Source of the DNA: Methanosalsum zhilinae DSM 4017
GTDB taxonomy: Archaea; Halobacteriota; Methanosarcinia; Methanosarcinales; Methanosarcinaceae
Length of the DNA stretch: 64,000 nucleotides
Direction of reading: 5' to 3'
Assembly (NCBI RefSeq): GCF_000217995.1
Contig: NC_015676.1
Location: 660,103-724,102, forward strand
Below, piece after piece: positions 7,963 through 17,084 of this stretch; the stretch's first letter is position 1; the number at the start of each line of letters is the position of its first letter. The translations under genes were made by a program, and so were the position numbers. Below the pieces are notes generated by a model. It had not been told where the DNA came from. It did no database searches and worked only from the letters and a program-made list of their open reading frames with translations.

Positions 7963-9006
7963 TTATTCTTTTTTCTCAGGTTCAGGGGATTCTTCAGCCT
8001 TTTCAGCATCTTCCCGGGTAATGCTTGCAATGAGACAGCCTCTTGCAATTGCATAGATTGGATCTTTGGTACCTGATGTTGAATATTGACTCTTTTTCAC
8101 ATTGGAGATGTTGATTGAAAGGTTTGCTTCAGAAATTCTTTTTTCAAACATTTCCATGAATCCTTTTGCACGGCTGCTGCCCCCAGCAATCGCAACCGGG
8201 AACTCTGCATCAGGTGGAGCTGCTTCTTCAAGTTTTCTTTTAAGATTTGAAATAATGTATGTTACCAATGCATCATAGTAAAGAGCAATTGCACCCTGAA
8301 TACTTCCAATTTCATAATCTGAATTGAATGTAAAATCATTTTCTTTTATTGCAGTAACCCTTTCAATAGAAACACCGGTTGCACTGGCAACCTGTTCATC
8401 AATCCAGTCACCGCCGCGTGCAATACTAAATGACACAATAGGGGTTGCAAGATAGGCAACTGTTATGTTGGTCATTCCTGCACCAACACTTATACCCACA
8501 CCTGTGAAATTATGGTCGCCAAGTTCTGAATAGACAACTGCCAATCCTTCGTCTATTAGATTTGTATTGTATCCCAACCTTTTTGCCAGGGCTTCGACAG
8601 TTTTACTGTGATATAATACGTTTATATTACTATCAACAGGACTTGCTGGAACAGAAATGCTTAAAATCTCGCCTTCATTTTCTGTTTTATCCAAAACCCT
8701 TTCAATAATCAATTTGATCATTGGAATAGATTCTTTCTCATCGGGGCTGATAATCCCTTGTTTCATTGGCCTTCTTATTGGTTTGTTGAATACATTTGCA
8801 AATTTAAATGCATCCTCTCCAAGAACATTGATTGTATTGTTCTGGTGTGTATAAAGTATTTTAGAGGTATCCAGCATATTCTGTGCTAAATCACCTGCTT
8901 CCATTTTCAAAAAAGCATTTCTCTGCTGTGCAAATGAAATGGATTGACCTTTTCCTTTTTCCGAGCATATTATGTTCATTGTTCCTACATCAAGTCCTTT
9001 TGCCAT
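7963..9006 (-). CDS. Actin-like ATPase (MreB/ParM/volactin-type ASKHA fold)
   Basis: The 347-residue protein has the ASKHA nucleotide-binding pattern. It begins with a phosphate-1-like GLDVGTMNI. A second phosphate block, ISVGAGMTNITVAY, lies near 170, and an adenosine-type motif, VAIAGGSSRAKGF, near 281. The family is that of bacterial-type actins in archaea (MreB-like; the haloarchaeal salactin and volactin are related in concept). It is distinct from FtsA, lacking a clear membrane-anchoring C-terminal helix; instead it ends in a charged EPEKKE tail. The SD for this gene (AAGAGGAAATAGAT) overlaps the end of the upstream membrane-protein gene only 2 bases away, so the two are made together. 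A filament-forming role in cell shape or DNA positioning is inferred. Confidence 0.75.
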   Translation of the reverse strand: MAKGLDVGTMNIICSEKGKGQSISFAQQRNAFLKMEAGDLAQNMLDTSKILYTHQNNTINVLGEDAFKFANVFNKPIRRPMKQGIISPDEKESIPMIKLIIERVLDKTENEGEILSISVPASPVDSNINVLYHSKTVEALAKRLGYNTNLIDEGLAVVYSELGDHNFTGVGISVGAGMTNITVAYLATPIVSFSIARGGDWIDEQVASATGVSIERVTAIKENDFTFNSDYEIGSIQGAIALYYDALVTYIISNLKRKLEEAAPPDAEFPVAIAGGSSRAKGFMEMFEKRISEANLSINISNVKKSQYSTSGTKDPIYAIARGCLIASITREDAEKAEESPEPEKKE

Positions 9007-9008
9007 AT

Positions 9009-9794
9009 CTATTTCCTCTTGGAATTGAATTTGTTTTTAAACTTATTTATAAATTTTTTATTTTGATTTTCTGAGTTCTTCTTCATAGTTTCACTCAGCA
9101 TTTTTGAAGTGATATCAAGAGCGTAATCGTTAGTATTGACTTTTCCTGTAAGAGTGTTCTGTAAGCCTTTAGCTTCCAAAATGCTATCCTGAATCTCAAT
9201 TTTTTCCTGCTGAGATTCTGTAAACGTTTTGGAAAGTCTAAAATCCGATTTATCATCTTTCACATCTAAATTGAATGCAGAAAAATTACTATTATTCGAA
9301 TAAGCCTGACTCAATGTTTTTTCCACTTCTTTTTCAATGTCTTCCACATTATATTGTTTAGATGAAGCTTTTTCACCAAAATTGGTAGAATTTTCTTCTA
9401 TAACCTTTAAGACAGCATTGCCAAATGCATTACCAGATAGAAGACATATTCCGGAAGCATACAGAAAAGACAGGTAAGTAACATATGGATATATCCAATT
9501 ATTTTCAAAAATGGTGATAAAGTAAATCACACCGGAAATTGAAAGCACAAAACCCAGCACCATAATCCAATTACTATAGAATCCATATGGTCTGCGCTGC
9601 CTTATCATAAGGTTTATTCCCAACAGGATAAAACACAGTCCGATACCCAGAAGACTGTAGGTGGTAATAATTTCTAGAGGATCAGAGGTCCACATAAGGT
9701 TGACAAATATTCCAAACCCGATTCCAGCAATTGAAAGAATGAGACCAGACAAAAACACCATTGATCCAAAATAGTATCTGAGTTTTGATTCCAT
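9009..9794 (-). CDS. Four-TM membrane protein with long cytosolic tail, partner of actin-like ATPase
   Basis: I do not recognise a named family. From the ATG at 9794 the product has 261 residues. It has four hydrophobic segments at about 11-33, 43-64, 76-96 and 102-122, then a polar tail of about 130 residues rich in E, K, S and N that ends in KKFINKFKNKFNSKRK. The basic C-terminus could contact nucleic acid or an acidic partner. An in-frame TTG at 9845 would add 17 residues; neither start has a convincing SD, so the N-terminus is uncertain. The gene directly precedes, and is coupled to, the actin-like gene, suggesting that this is its membrane anchor or regulator. Confidence 0.7.
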   Translation of the reverse strand: MESKLRYYFGSMVFLSGLILSIAGIGFGIFVNLMWTSDPLEIITTYSLLGIGLCFILLGINLMIRQRRPYGFYSNWIMVLGFVLSISGVIYFITIFENNWIYPYVTYLSFLYASGICLLSGNAFGNAVLKVIEENSTNFGEKASSKQYNVEDIEKEVEKTLSQAYSNNSNFSAFNLDVKDDKSDFRLSKTFTESQQEKIEIQDSILEAKGLQNTLTGKVNTNDYALDITSKMLSETMKKNSENQNKKFINKFKNKFNSKRK

Positions 9795-9845
9795 GGTTGC
9801 AATAGGAACTATGTTTCTTAAATAAGTTTCGTATTTTAAGTACAA

Positions 9846-10160
9846 GGCTTATTCTAAAGGCCCTCAGAAGCCTTCTACGTGACGAAATTACTCCTTCACA
9901 TAATATGCTGCTTTTCTGAATCTCATTGAATTCATGTAAATTTGGAATCTTATACACATGTTATCTTTTTTTATGCAAAAGCAATTTCCATTCGCAAGAA
10001 TGATTTAAATAAATAAAAATATCATATTTTTTTTATTAATTAAGCTCAATAAAAATCAAGTACAAAAAGTTAAAGATAACTTATTTTAAAATTCAAAATA
10101 TCTAACATCACCCTAATTATAAATTAATATTAATAGTTGGGTTTTCAAGATATCTATATC
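9846..10160. other. AT-rich intergenic region between tRNA-Leu and actin-like operon
   Basis: This stretch is extremely A/T-rich, especially at 9990-10140, and carries the promoter of the minus-strand actin-like operon. I see no gene or clear RNA in it. Confidence 0.35.
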
Positions 10161-10169
10161 CAAAAAAAA
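10161..10169 (-). terminator. Oligo-T terminator of tRNA-Leu
   Basis: On the minus strand the tRNA discriminator base is followed at once by a run of eight T residues and a G, a typical archaeal oligo-T stop for a tRNA gene. Confidence 0.6.
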
Positions 10170-10254
10170 TGCGGGGGGAGGGATTCGAACCCTCGAACTT
10201 CTACAAGACTAGGCTCTGAACCTAGCGCCTTTGACCTGGCTGGGCAACCCCCGC
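10170..10254 (-). tRNA. tRNA-Leu (anticodon CAG)
   Basis: Read on the minus strand, the acceptor arms are GCGGGGG and CCCCCGC, followed by discriminator A. The anticodon stem is CTAGG/CCTAG around the loop TTCAGAG, giving anticodon CAG, which reads CUG leucine codons. The T arm holds GAGGGTTCGAATCCCTC with the canonical GGTTCGAATCC, and the D arm contains CAGCCAGGTCAAAGG. The long variable arm (TCTTGTAGAAG region) is the class II feature expected for leucine. CCA is not encoded and there is no intron. Confidence 0.95.
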
Positions 10255-10348
10255 AGAGATGGATGAAAATTGATCTATTATTTGGAGTTGCCTTTTCTAA
10301 TTACAATCAATGTTCTTAAAATTTTTGCTCAGGAGTTGAATGCGTGGT

Positions 10349-11254
10349 TCAACTCATGAGTCTGAGTATAAGGGCTTTTTGTGCATGGAGCCTGTTCTCT
10401 GCCTGATCGAAAATGACAGAATGCGGGCCTTCCATGACATCCTCTGTTATTTCCTCGCCTCTGTGTGCAGGCAGGCAGTGCATTACTATAACGTCATTTT
10501 TTGCAATGTTGACAAGATCTGAATTGATCTGGTACTCTGCCAGGTCCTTCAGACGTTTTTCTCTTTCACTTTCCTCACCCATGGATATCCACACATCGGT
10601 ATACAGGATATCTGCATTCTCTGCAGCCTCCTGTGTACTGCGTGTTATTGTGACATTTGCGCCAATTTCCCTTGCCATCTCAAGAATCTGACTGTCCGGG
10701 TCATACCCTTCAGGGCAGGCAACAGCAATATCTATGCCAAGAAGTGCACATCCAAGAATGCTGGAGTTGCATACATTGTTTCCGTCCCCGATCCATGCAA
10801 ACTTAAGACCTTCAAATCTGTTCTTATATTCTTTTATGGTGAGCAGATCTGCAAGTATCTGACATGGATGCTCAAGATCAGATAATGCATTGATAACCGG
10901 TACAGTTGAATATCTGGCAAGTTGCTCAATGGTCTCATGGCTGTTAACCCTGGCACATATTCCATGTACGTATCTGGAGAGAACTTTTGCAGTATCAGCT
11001 ATAGATTCCCCTCTTCCGATCTGTATATCGTTGTAATTGAGGTAGAGTGAATGTCCTCCCAGGTCACTCATGGCGACTTCAAAAGAAACCCTTGTTCTTG
11101 TGGATGACTTTTCAAAGATCATGGCCAGACTTTTATTCTTGAGGAGATCTGTGGCCTTTCCTCTCATTCTTTTTTCTTTATGGTCCTCTGCAACTTCAAG
11201 GATGTCAATGATCTCTTCTGCAGAAAGATCAGCCATAGATACCAGATGTTTCAT
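10349..11254 (-). CDS. argF: Ornithine carbamoyltransferase
   Basis: The enzyme joins carbamoyl phosphate and ornithine to give citrulline in arginine synthesis, in the cytosol. The 301-residue length is normal. The carbamoyl-phosphate loop STRTR is at 51-55, and HPCQ at 129-132 marks the second domain contact. HCLPAHRG at 259-266 is the ornithine-site motif that separates OTCase from aspartate carbamoyltransferase. It lies beside purD on the same strand with about 30 bases between, so cotranscription is possible. Carbamoyl phosphate would come from carAB, which is at the far end of this window. The SD is weak (TTGAGTTGATAGT). Confidence 0.96.
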   Translation of the reverse strand: MKHLVSMADLSAEEIIDILEVAEDHKEKRMRGKATDLLKNKSLAMIFEKSSTRTRVSFEVAMSDLGGHSLYLNYNDIQIGRGESIADTAKVLSRYVHGICARVNSHETIEQLARYSTVPVINALSDLEHPCQILADLLTIKEYKNRFEGLKFAWIGDGNNVCNSSILGCALLGIDIAVACPEGYDPDSQILEMAREIGANVTITRSTQEAAENADILYTDVWISMGEESEREKRLKDLAEYQINSDLVNIAKNDVIVMHCLPAHRGEEITEDVMEGPHSVIFDQAENRLHAQKALILRLMS

Positions 11255-11285
11255 ACTATCAACTCAATAAATATTATTAAATATT

Positions 11286-12590
11286 TTAACTGCTGCGCAG
11301 ACTGTTCATATGATCTATTCTTTTCTGAATAAGCTCAGCTGTGCCAATATCCTTGCGTGAATATATTCTTCCGCCTATATTACTTAATGCATTACTGGCA
11401 ATCTGTTCAGCTTCTTTTATCGTATCCGCAACACCAACAACTGCAATTGCTCTGGACCCTGTGGTATATACCTTCCCGTCCTTTTCATATACACTTGAAT
11501 AAAAAAGCAATGCATCCCTTATATTGCCTATTGAAATATCGGTGTCCTTTACAGGGTTGTCAGGATATCCTTCAGGAACTGCATATTTGCATACAGTTGC
11601 CTTTTTTGCAAAGGTTACATCAATTTCTTCCAGATTCCCATTTACAATCGCTGAAGCAATGTCAATGAAATCTGTTTGAAGAAGCGGCAGTATGTTCATT
11701 GCCTCAGGATCCCCGAAACGGGCATTGAATTCAATGACCTTTGGACCATCTCTGGTCAATATGAATTGTCCGTACAGTATCCCTCTGTAAGGAGTTGAAG
11801 TTTCTTTTATGAGGGCTTCAACAGTGTTTATCATGATGTCTTTTGCTGTATCCAGATCCTTCTGTGTTATAAATGGAAGCAGGTCAGACGGACTGCTGTA
11901 GGATCCCATCCCTCCGGTATTTGGTCCGGTATCGCCATCAAAGGCACGCTTGTGGTCCTGAACTGTAGGGGAGAATGCCAGTGTCTTTCCGTCTGTAAAT
12001 GCTTGGAGAGTGAATTCCTCGCCAATCAGTTTTTCCTCAATGACCACAGTTCCATGTTCCAGCATTTTACTTGTATACTCTTTTGCTGCATCAGGATCTG
12101 GAAGCTGGTCTCCTGTGACCTTTACGCCTTTTCCACCTGTCAGACCTGCAGGTTTTATTGCAACGCTTTTTATCTGATCAATAAACTTATGTGCTTCACT
12201 CTCAGAATTAAAAGTTCCAAATAAAGGACATCCTTCTATACTATATTTCTGCATGAAATCCCTGGTCCATGCTTTATCAAACTCTATTATTGCAACATCC
12301 TTTTTTGGACCCATCGTTTTGATGCTGTTTTCTTCAAGCGCATCCACAATACCCGCAGCAAGTGGTGCTTCGGGCCCAATTACAGCAATATCTATATTAT
12401 TTGATCTTGCATAATCGACCACTTTTTCAATATCTGTTTCATCAGTTAATAGAAAATCTCTGCATAATTTTGCTATCCCCGGATTCTTTTTAGACATAAC
12501 TGCAAATAAATCCGGACTTTTACTGCTTTTTGAAACTGACTTTGCGATTGCGTGCTCTCTTCCTCCTCCACCAACAATCAGAACATTCAT
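11286..12590 (-). CDS. purD: Phosphoribosylamine--glycine ligase
   Basis: PurD catalyses the second step of de novo purine synthesis, ATP-dependent joining of phosphoribosylamine and glycine. The 434-residue protein starts with the PurD dinucleotide-like motif [10 protein letters not shown] (7-16). It contains the ATP-grasp glycine-rich loop [13 protein letters not shown] and the substrate motif [15 protein letters not shown]. It ends with the ligand-binding block [12 protein letters not shown] and a C-terminal B-type domain ([15 protein letters not shown]). An SD-like AGAGG is well spaced before the ATG. It precedes argF in the same direction. Assignment is secure. Confidence 0.97.
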   Translation of the reverse strand: MNVLIVGGGGREHAIAKSVSKSSKSPDLFAVMSKKNPGIAKLCRDFLLTDETDIEKVVDYARSNNIDIAVIGPEAPLAAGIVDALEENSIKTMGPKKDVAIIEFDKAWTRDFMQKYSIEGCPLFGTFNSESEAHKFIDQIKSVAIKPAGLTGGKGVKVTGDQLPDPDAAKEYTSKMLEHGTVVIEEKLIGEEFTLQAFTDGKTLAFSPTVQDHKRAFDGDTGPNTGGMGSYSSPSDLLPFITQKDLDTAKDIMINTVEALIKETSTPYRGILYGQFILTRDGPKVIEFNARFGDPEAMNILPLLQTDFIDIASAIVNGNLEEIDVTFAKKATVCKYAVPEGYPDNPVKDTDISIGNIRDALLFYSSVYEKDGKVYTTGSRAIAVVGVADTIKEAEQIASNALSNIGGRIYSRKDIGTAELIQKRIDHMNSLRSS

Positions 12591-12895
12591 GTATAAACCT
12601 CTTTTAAAAATTTGATATATGATACGAACTGTTTAAATTATCTGACACCCGATTTTTGTCAGGTATTTTATATGGACTCTTTTTTACTATAAATTACAAA
12701 ATAATTATACTTTTTAATTGAATTTCTTGAACAAATTCGATTGAGGGCTATTTTGATATGATTCAATATATAATTTGCTGTAATTTCATTTCAGCGATTT
12801 TTATTTTTCCTGGTAAATATTATTGACCACTCATATGCGGGTATCAATATTTATAATTTTCAGGCAGTTCATTCACAGCATATTCTCTAAAACTA
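12591..12895. other. AT-rich intergenic region between purD and pyrE
   Basis: The 305-base stretch carries the minus-strand promoter of purD (a TATA-like CATATATCAA lies near 12615-12625) and presumably the 3' end of the carS-pyrE transcript. I see no gene or strong hairpin. Confidence 0.35.
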
Positions 12896-13432
12896 TTATT
12901 TTGTGAGGTCATCTGCATTGACAAGATACAATAGATCGATATCCATAGATTTAAGTTTTTCAGCAGCTCCTTCACTTCTGTCAACCACTGTTATCACAGC
13001 TTCTACAATTGCACCTGTATCCCTTATAGCTGAAATAGCTTCGATCACAGATCCTCCACTTGTGGTCACATCTTCTACAAGGGCTATTTTGGTACCTCTA
13101 TCGACCTTTCCTATGAACCTGCTTTTTGTTCCATAGTCTTTTGAAGCTTTTCTGATTATTGTCAGTGGAAGTTTTGTTCTCAGTGAAACCGCGGTTGCTA
13201 TAGGAACACCACCAAGCTCAACTCCCCCAATTGCATCAATGTCTTTATCTTTTATAATGCTGCTCATCATCTCAGCGATCAGGGATAATGTTTCAGGATC
13301 AGTACTTGCTTTTTTTATATCTATGTAATAGTTGCTGGTTTTGCCTGATGATAGAACAAAATTCCCGAAACTTACAGCTCCGCAATCACTCAGGGCTTTA
13401 ATCAATTCTTTTTTTTCTGGATTTTTTACCAT
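12896..13432 (-). CDS. pyrE: Orotate phosphoribosyltransferase
   Basis: The 178-residue enzyme transfers phosphoribose from PRPP to orotate in pyrimidine synthesis. The PRPP loop IALVEDVTTSGGSV is at about 116-129, with the paired acidic residues E120 and D121. The N-terminal part has SSGKTSNYYIDIKKA, the orotate-side motif, and the mobile loop RKASKDYGTKSRFIG follows. The length matches archaeal PyrE. Its SD GGTGA contains the TGA stop of the upstream carS gene, so the two genes are tightly coupled. Assignment is secure. Confidence 0.97.
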   Translation of the reverse strand: MVKNPEKKELIKALSDCGAVSFGNFVLSSGKTSNYYIDIKKASTDPETLSLIAEMMSSIIKDKDIDAIGGVELGGVPIATAVSLRTKLPLTIIRKASKDYGTKSRFIGKVDRGTKIALVEDVTTSGGSVIEAISAIRDTGAIVEAVITVVDRSEGAAEKLKSMDIDLLYLVNADDLTK

Positions 13433-13436
13433 ATTT

Positions 13437-14012
13437 TCACCAGGGTTCTTTTTTAACTCCGATTAAATAACCTACTATATTTGTAACAACATGTAAGACC
13501 GGAGTAATGACCAGTACCGCAATTATAATTTCTGTAGAAAAGTTTGCTATGAACCAATCGGTAGCAAGTATGTATGTTAAGACCCAGGCACCCAGAACAA
13601 AATCCAGCTGGTCAATTACCGGCAGGGGTGCTCCGCGTCTTAATCCCAGTCTTCTCTTAAAGAAGCTCATGAACATATCTCCACATAAAGCTCCAATGGA
13701 GAGTGCTAGTATCACCAGCAATGAACCTGTTATATCAGGACCAAATGAAGGAAGCTGAACACCCTGGATGGCTATATTTCTGGATGTTAATGCTGTCTGC
13801 AAAGCACCTATTAAAAGCCCGCAAAGTATCCCGGCGCCAAGACCTCTATATGTTTTTCCCTCGCCAAGTATTCTCCGTCCGTCCTGGAGATATCTGCCAT
13901 GATCTATTGGCCTTCCTCCTCCAAATACTGCAGCCATGGGATTTGGTATGTAGGCTGGAAGCATCAGCCAGATCGCAATTATAATAATCTGTAATATGTA
14001 TAGCAGGTCCAT
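13437..14012 (-). CDS. carS: CDP-2,3-bis-(O-geranylgeranyl)-sn-glycerol synthase (CDP-archaeol synthase)
   Basis: CarS activates unsaturated archaeol with CTP, the branch point to polar archaeal membrane lipids. The 191-residue protein has about five membrane helices. It carries the family motifs YIPNPMAAVFGGGRPID near the N-terminus, GRRILGEGKTYRGLGAG in the first cytosolic loop, and GDMFMSFFKRRLGLRRGAPLPVIDQLDF in the middle. These charged loops are the ones conserved with bacterial CDP-diacylglycerol synthases. The gene precedes pyrE by 4 bases with its stop inside the pyrE SD. It is divergent from the ccmF genes. Confidence 0.93.
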   Translation of the reverse strand: MDLLYILQIIIIAIWLMLPAYIPNPMAAVFGGGRPIDHGRYLQDGRRILGEGKTYRGLGAGILCGLLIGALQTALTSRNIAIQGVQLPSFGPDITGSLLVILALSIGALCGDMFMSFFKRRLGLRRGAPLPVIDQLDFVLGAWVLTYILATDWFIANFSTEIIIAVLVITPVLHVVTNIVGYLIGVKKEPW

Positions 14013-14155
14013 TTTCCTGAAAATGAACGTTATTACTATTTAAGGTTCTCTGTAACATATTGCCGCGACGAAAACTTTTATAGCATGAAGTTGCGATGAT
14101 AGGTTATAATTTGATTTAATAGCTTGATCTATTTCAGGCAAGAGGATCTTTCCAC

Positions 14156-15139
14156 ATGAACCGGATAAATGGCATAATAAATTTCAGCAATACCATTCTG
14201 GCAACAGTTTTTATAATGGTTTTACTATCACTGCTGTTGCTTGTTGGTTTGCTTACTCCGCTTATTTTCAAATTAGCTACAGGGGTGGAAATGAGCCTGG
14301 ATGCGGATTATTTTAATGCCAGAACTGCAATTCCTACCCTGATTCTTGTTATATTGCTGAATATATGTGTTCTCCTGTTATATTTCAGCCCGTTAAAAGC
14401 ACTGGTAGTCTCTGCAGGAGGAATCTTTCTGTCTGTGATTTCATATATTACTTCTCCATTTTCGAATGTGATTCTGGATGTATCTATTCCAATTCTAGGT
14501 GTTGCAACAGCTGCTCTTATAGTTTCTATGCTATACAGTGGTACAGGTGTTTACAGAAGATCGGCCAGTGGTGTCAGTGATCTGAAAATGAAGGTTAGAA
14601 AACTTGGACCTAATGTAATTCATCTGGGTGTTGTTCTAATACTTCTTGGAGTAGTTATCAGCTCAGGCGCAAAGGTGGAAGAATCCGGTGAATTTTCTCT
14701 TGATGTTGAAGGAACTCTTGAAAAACAAAATTATATTATTAAAATAACCCAGATGGACTCCTATTATCAAGGAGCTCCATACAATAATTACCCAGCCTCG
14801 TCTTATGTAACTGATATTTACTTTGATGTGTATTCAGGGAATGAATATCTTGATACAGGTCATGTGAAATATATAACCGATTTTAAATGGGGTCAATCAT
14901 ATACTACCACATATATTCATAGGAGTATAAGTGAAGAGATATTTATTGCTCCAAGGGCAATTGATGTAGCAGATGAAAAGGTTAGCTTTTATGTTCGTAC
15001 TGTGCCTTTTATCTCTTTTGTATGGATAGGTATGGTCCTGCTGGGAATAGGGATTTCTATGATTCTTCTGGTAGAAAAGAGTCATAAATTAAAAGAAGTT
15101 CGAAATTCTTCTGAGCTGAAAATAAAAAGAAAGAACTAA
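14156..15139 (+). CDS. ccmF2: CcmF C-terminal half (split cytochrome c maturation protein)
   Basis: The 327-residue membrane protein corresponds to the C-terminal part of CcmF, the haem-cytochrome c synthase. It has several membrane helices in the first 130 residues. GPNVIHLGVVLILLGVVISSG follows, in which H156 matches the conserved haem b ligand of the CcmF C-terminal half. A soluble outer domain of about 110 residues and a last helix (FISFVWIGMVLLGIGISMILL) complete it. CcmF of bacteria is one protein of about 650 residues; here this half is encoded first and the N-terminal WWD half second, 63 bases downstream. An SD-like AGAGG precedes the ATG and a TATA-like CTTTTATAG lies near 14070. No other ccm genes are present. 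Confidence 0.8.
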   Translation: MNRINGIINFSNTILATVFIMVLLSLLLLVGLLTPLIFKLATGVEMSLDADYFNARTAIPTLILVILLNICVLLLYFSPLKALVVSAGGIFLSVISYITSPFSNVILDVSIPILGVATAALIVSMLYSGTGVYRRSASGVSDLKMKVRKLGPNVIHLGVVLILLGVVISSGAKVEESGEFSLDVEGTLEKQNYIIKITQMDSYYQGAPYNNYPASSYVTDIYFDVYSGNEYLDTGHVKYITDFKWGQSYTTTYIHRSISEEIFIAPRAIDVADEKVSFYVRTVPFISFVWIGMVLLGIGISMILLVEKSHKLKEVRNSSELKIKRKN

Positions 15140-15202
15140 CGTATTGAAATAAAATATCTGTAAAGAACTGCAAACAGAACGATTTATGGATGCTGATAGT
15201 AA

Positions 15203-16291
15203 ATGGGTTTAGATATTAATATTGGAATGATTGCCATATGGCTTTCCCTGATAACAGGATTTGGTGCTTTTCTGTATTCCTCAGCGTTCTATTTGAATCG
15301 CGATTCTGATGCAAAATCCAGATCTTACCTGATGGAGACACTATGTTTAGGTCTGCTTAGTTTTTCAGTTCTTCTTCTTACATATTATCTTTTCACGGTT
15401 AACGCAACATATGATTATGTATTTCAGCATTCAAGCATGGATCTTGAATGGTATTACAGAATTTCTGCTTTATGGGCAGGCCAGGAAGGTTCTCTTCTTC
15501 TGTGGACCTGGATGATTTTTATCATGTTATTTGCCTTTAGCCGTCTGGATTCAGTGAAAAATTTTGAAAACACTCAGCTCATAGCTGCATCAAGGCTTGT
15601 ACTACTGCTAATCACCTCTGTATTTTTAGTACTGCTTGTAATTAAGAATCCATTTTCAATTTATCATATGTTGCCAGGCGGGATGGTTGAACTTACAGGC
15701 TGGAATCCTTTTGTATATGCTTATGATGTGCCATATGGGCAGGGTATGAACCCACTTCTGAGAAATCCATGGATGGCTGTGCACCCCCCTGTTCTTTTTG
15801 TAGGCTATGCTGCATTTACATTTCCTTTTGCACTTGCTGTTGCAGGTTTATACTTAAAGGATAACAGCTGGATCAACATCTCAGCTGTATGGATGCGGGT
15901 ATCATGGCTGTTCCTGACATTAGGGATCGGTCTTGGTGGTTTTTGGGCATATGAGGTACTTGGATGGGGTGCATGGTACTGGACCTGGGATCCGGTTGAA
16001 ACATCTTCGCTGATTCCCTGGCTAACATCTACTGCTTATCTTCATGCACATTCACGGGTAAAGCATTCAGAATACCGTGTTCTTGTGCCTGTACTTGCAA
16101 TATTTTCATTTATATTTGTGATATTTGCAACCTTTGTAACCCGTAGTGGACTGTGGGCCTCTGTTCATTCATGGCAGGATTTCAGCCTGAAGGGTATTGC
16201 TATTGCAGCATTTTTACTGCTACTGATCACTATAAGTGTTCTATTATTGGTACGTAATTATCTTGCAGACAATAGATCAAATATGGATTAA
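15203..16291 (+). CDS. ccmF1: CcmF N-terminal half with WWD haem-handling domain (split)
   Basis: The 362-residue, roughly nine-helix protein contains the tryptophan-rich WWD motif WAYEVLGWGAWYWTWDPVE (248-266), followed by SSLIPWLTSTAYLHAHS. This is the haem-handling signature of CcmF rather than the shorter CcmC. Outer histidine candidates match the family pattern: H194 in MAVHPPVLFVGY and the histidine in RSGLWASVHSW. H281 corresponds to a conserved membrane histidine. The protein ends where bacterial CcmF continues into its C-terminal half, which is encoded by the preceding gene. Together they should attach haem covalently to apocytochrome c on the outer face of the membrane. No SD is evident, so translation may depend on the upstream gene. 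Confidence 0.85.
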   Translation: MGLDINIGMIAIWLSLITGFGAFLYSSAFYLNRDSDAKSRSYLMETLCLGLLSFSVLLLTYYLFTVNATYDYVFQHSSMDLEWYYRISALWAGQEGSLLLWTWMIFIMLFAFSRLDSVKNFENTQLIAASRLVLLLITSVFLVLLVIKNPFSIYHMLPGGMVELTGWNPFVYAYDVPYGQGMNPLLRNPWMAVHPPVLFVGYAAFTFPFALAVAGLYLKDNSWINISAVWMRVSWLFLTLGIGLGGFWAYEVLGWGAWYWTWDPVETSSLIPWLTSTAYLHAHSRVKHSEYRVLVPVLAIFSFIFVIFATFVTRSGLWASVHSWQDFSLKGIAIAAFLLLLITISVLLLVRNYLADNRSNMD

Positions 16292-16569
16292 TATGGATGT
16301 AATAATTCCTCTATTACTCTATATTATTTATTCAGGGTTTTTGTTGACTTGATTTAATTATTCCAATTTTCTATTTCCAATTACTGCAGTCAAAATTGAA
16401 TAATAAGTTATCGTAGCTTTTGAGATTATTGGTTTGAATGATTATATCATGAGAACAGGCTGGTATTTTAATCGAGAAACTTAATTAATTATACTTATTT
16501 CTTTCCTGGATGAATGAGATTGAATTTGACAGATCATATTGCCCAACAGCAGATCATTGAACAATATTT

Positions 16570-16986
16570 TCAGGAGCTTTTAAGATCTTTAACGATTACC
16601 CTGATCTGTTTTAATGAGTAGGCAACTCCATATTTTTCTTCAATAAGGTCCTTTATTTCCACTGTTGTTAATTCAACCCCCTGCTTTAGTATTATTTGTA
16701 GCTCTTCTTTCTGCTGCTGATTCAACTTTGATGGTCTTCCTCCACTGTATCTGGGGATAAGGCCAACATATCCGTCTCTGTTCCACCTTTTCTGCCATGT
16801 ATATCCCATCATTTTCGAAATGCCGACCCTTTCGCAGGAATCTTCTACAGAGTATCCTTTATATCTGTATCTTACGAATTTGAGTCTATCTAGAACCTTA
16901 ACCATTTTTTCAATGTATTTTATCCTTTTATCCAGATCATCCCTGCTCATTTTTTCATAGATCGGATATATTTCTTTTTTTGCCAT
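16570..16986 (-). CDS. IS630-type helix-turn-helix protein (standalone, no DDE domain)
   Basis: The 138-residue basic protein has two helix-turn-helix units. One is at about 45-85 (YSVEDSCERVGISKMMGYTWQKRWNRDGYVGL), continuing into the PRYSGGRPSKLN linker. The second is winged (TTVEIKDLIEEKYGVAYSLKQIRVIVKDL). This is the DNA-binding half of IS630/Tc1-type transposases. The catalytic DDE half is absent: after the stop no frame on that strand continues it, and I see no terminal inverted repeats. It may be a transposase remnant or a domesticated regulator. It is divergent from mtmC across 165 bases, which makes a regulatory role for the mtm operon worth testing. Confidence 0.7.
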   Translation of the reverse strand: MAKKEIYPIYEKMSRDDLDKRIKYIEKMVKVLDRLKFVRYRYKGYSVEDSCERVGISKMMGYTWQKRWNRDGYVGLIPRYSGGRPSKLNQQQKEELQIILKQGVELTTVEIKDLIEEKYGVAYSLKQIRVIVKDLKSS

Positions 16987-17048
16987 GTCTATTATAATGT
17001 GGAATATAAGTATAAATTGTTTGGTTCAAAATAATTAAAATTCATAAT

Positions 17049-17060
17049 CTTTATATAAAA
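17049..17060 (+). promoter_or_regulatory. TATA box of mtmCB
   Basis: CTTTATATAAAA is a near-ideal archaeal TATA box. With transcription starting about 25 bases downstream, the mRNA would have a 5' leader of about 70 bases before the mtmC ATG. Confidence 0.6.
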
Positions 17061-17084
17061 TCATATTTAACCAATAATGGGGAT

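Noticed and set aside
10137-10319. A 60-codon frame across the tRNA-Leu gene
   Set aside because: It reads through the tRNA antisense and has no SD; it is a chance frame.
14156-16291. CcmF interrupted by a frameshift
   Set aside because: The halves are in reversed order with a 63-base gap, so one frame cannot be restored by a shift.
16292-16986. A complete or decayed IS630 insertion sequence
   Set aside because: No DDE catalytic domain is found in any frame after the HTH gene, and I see no terminal inverted repeats or target duplication.
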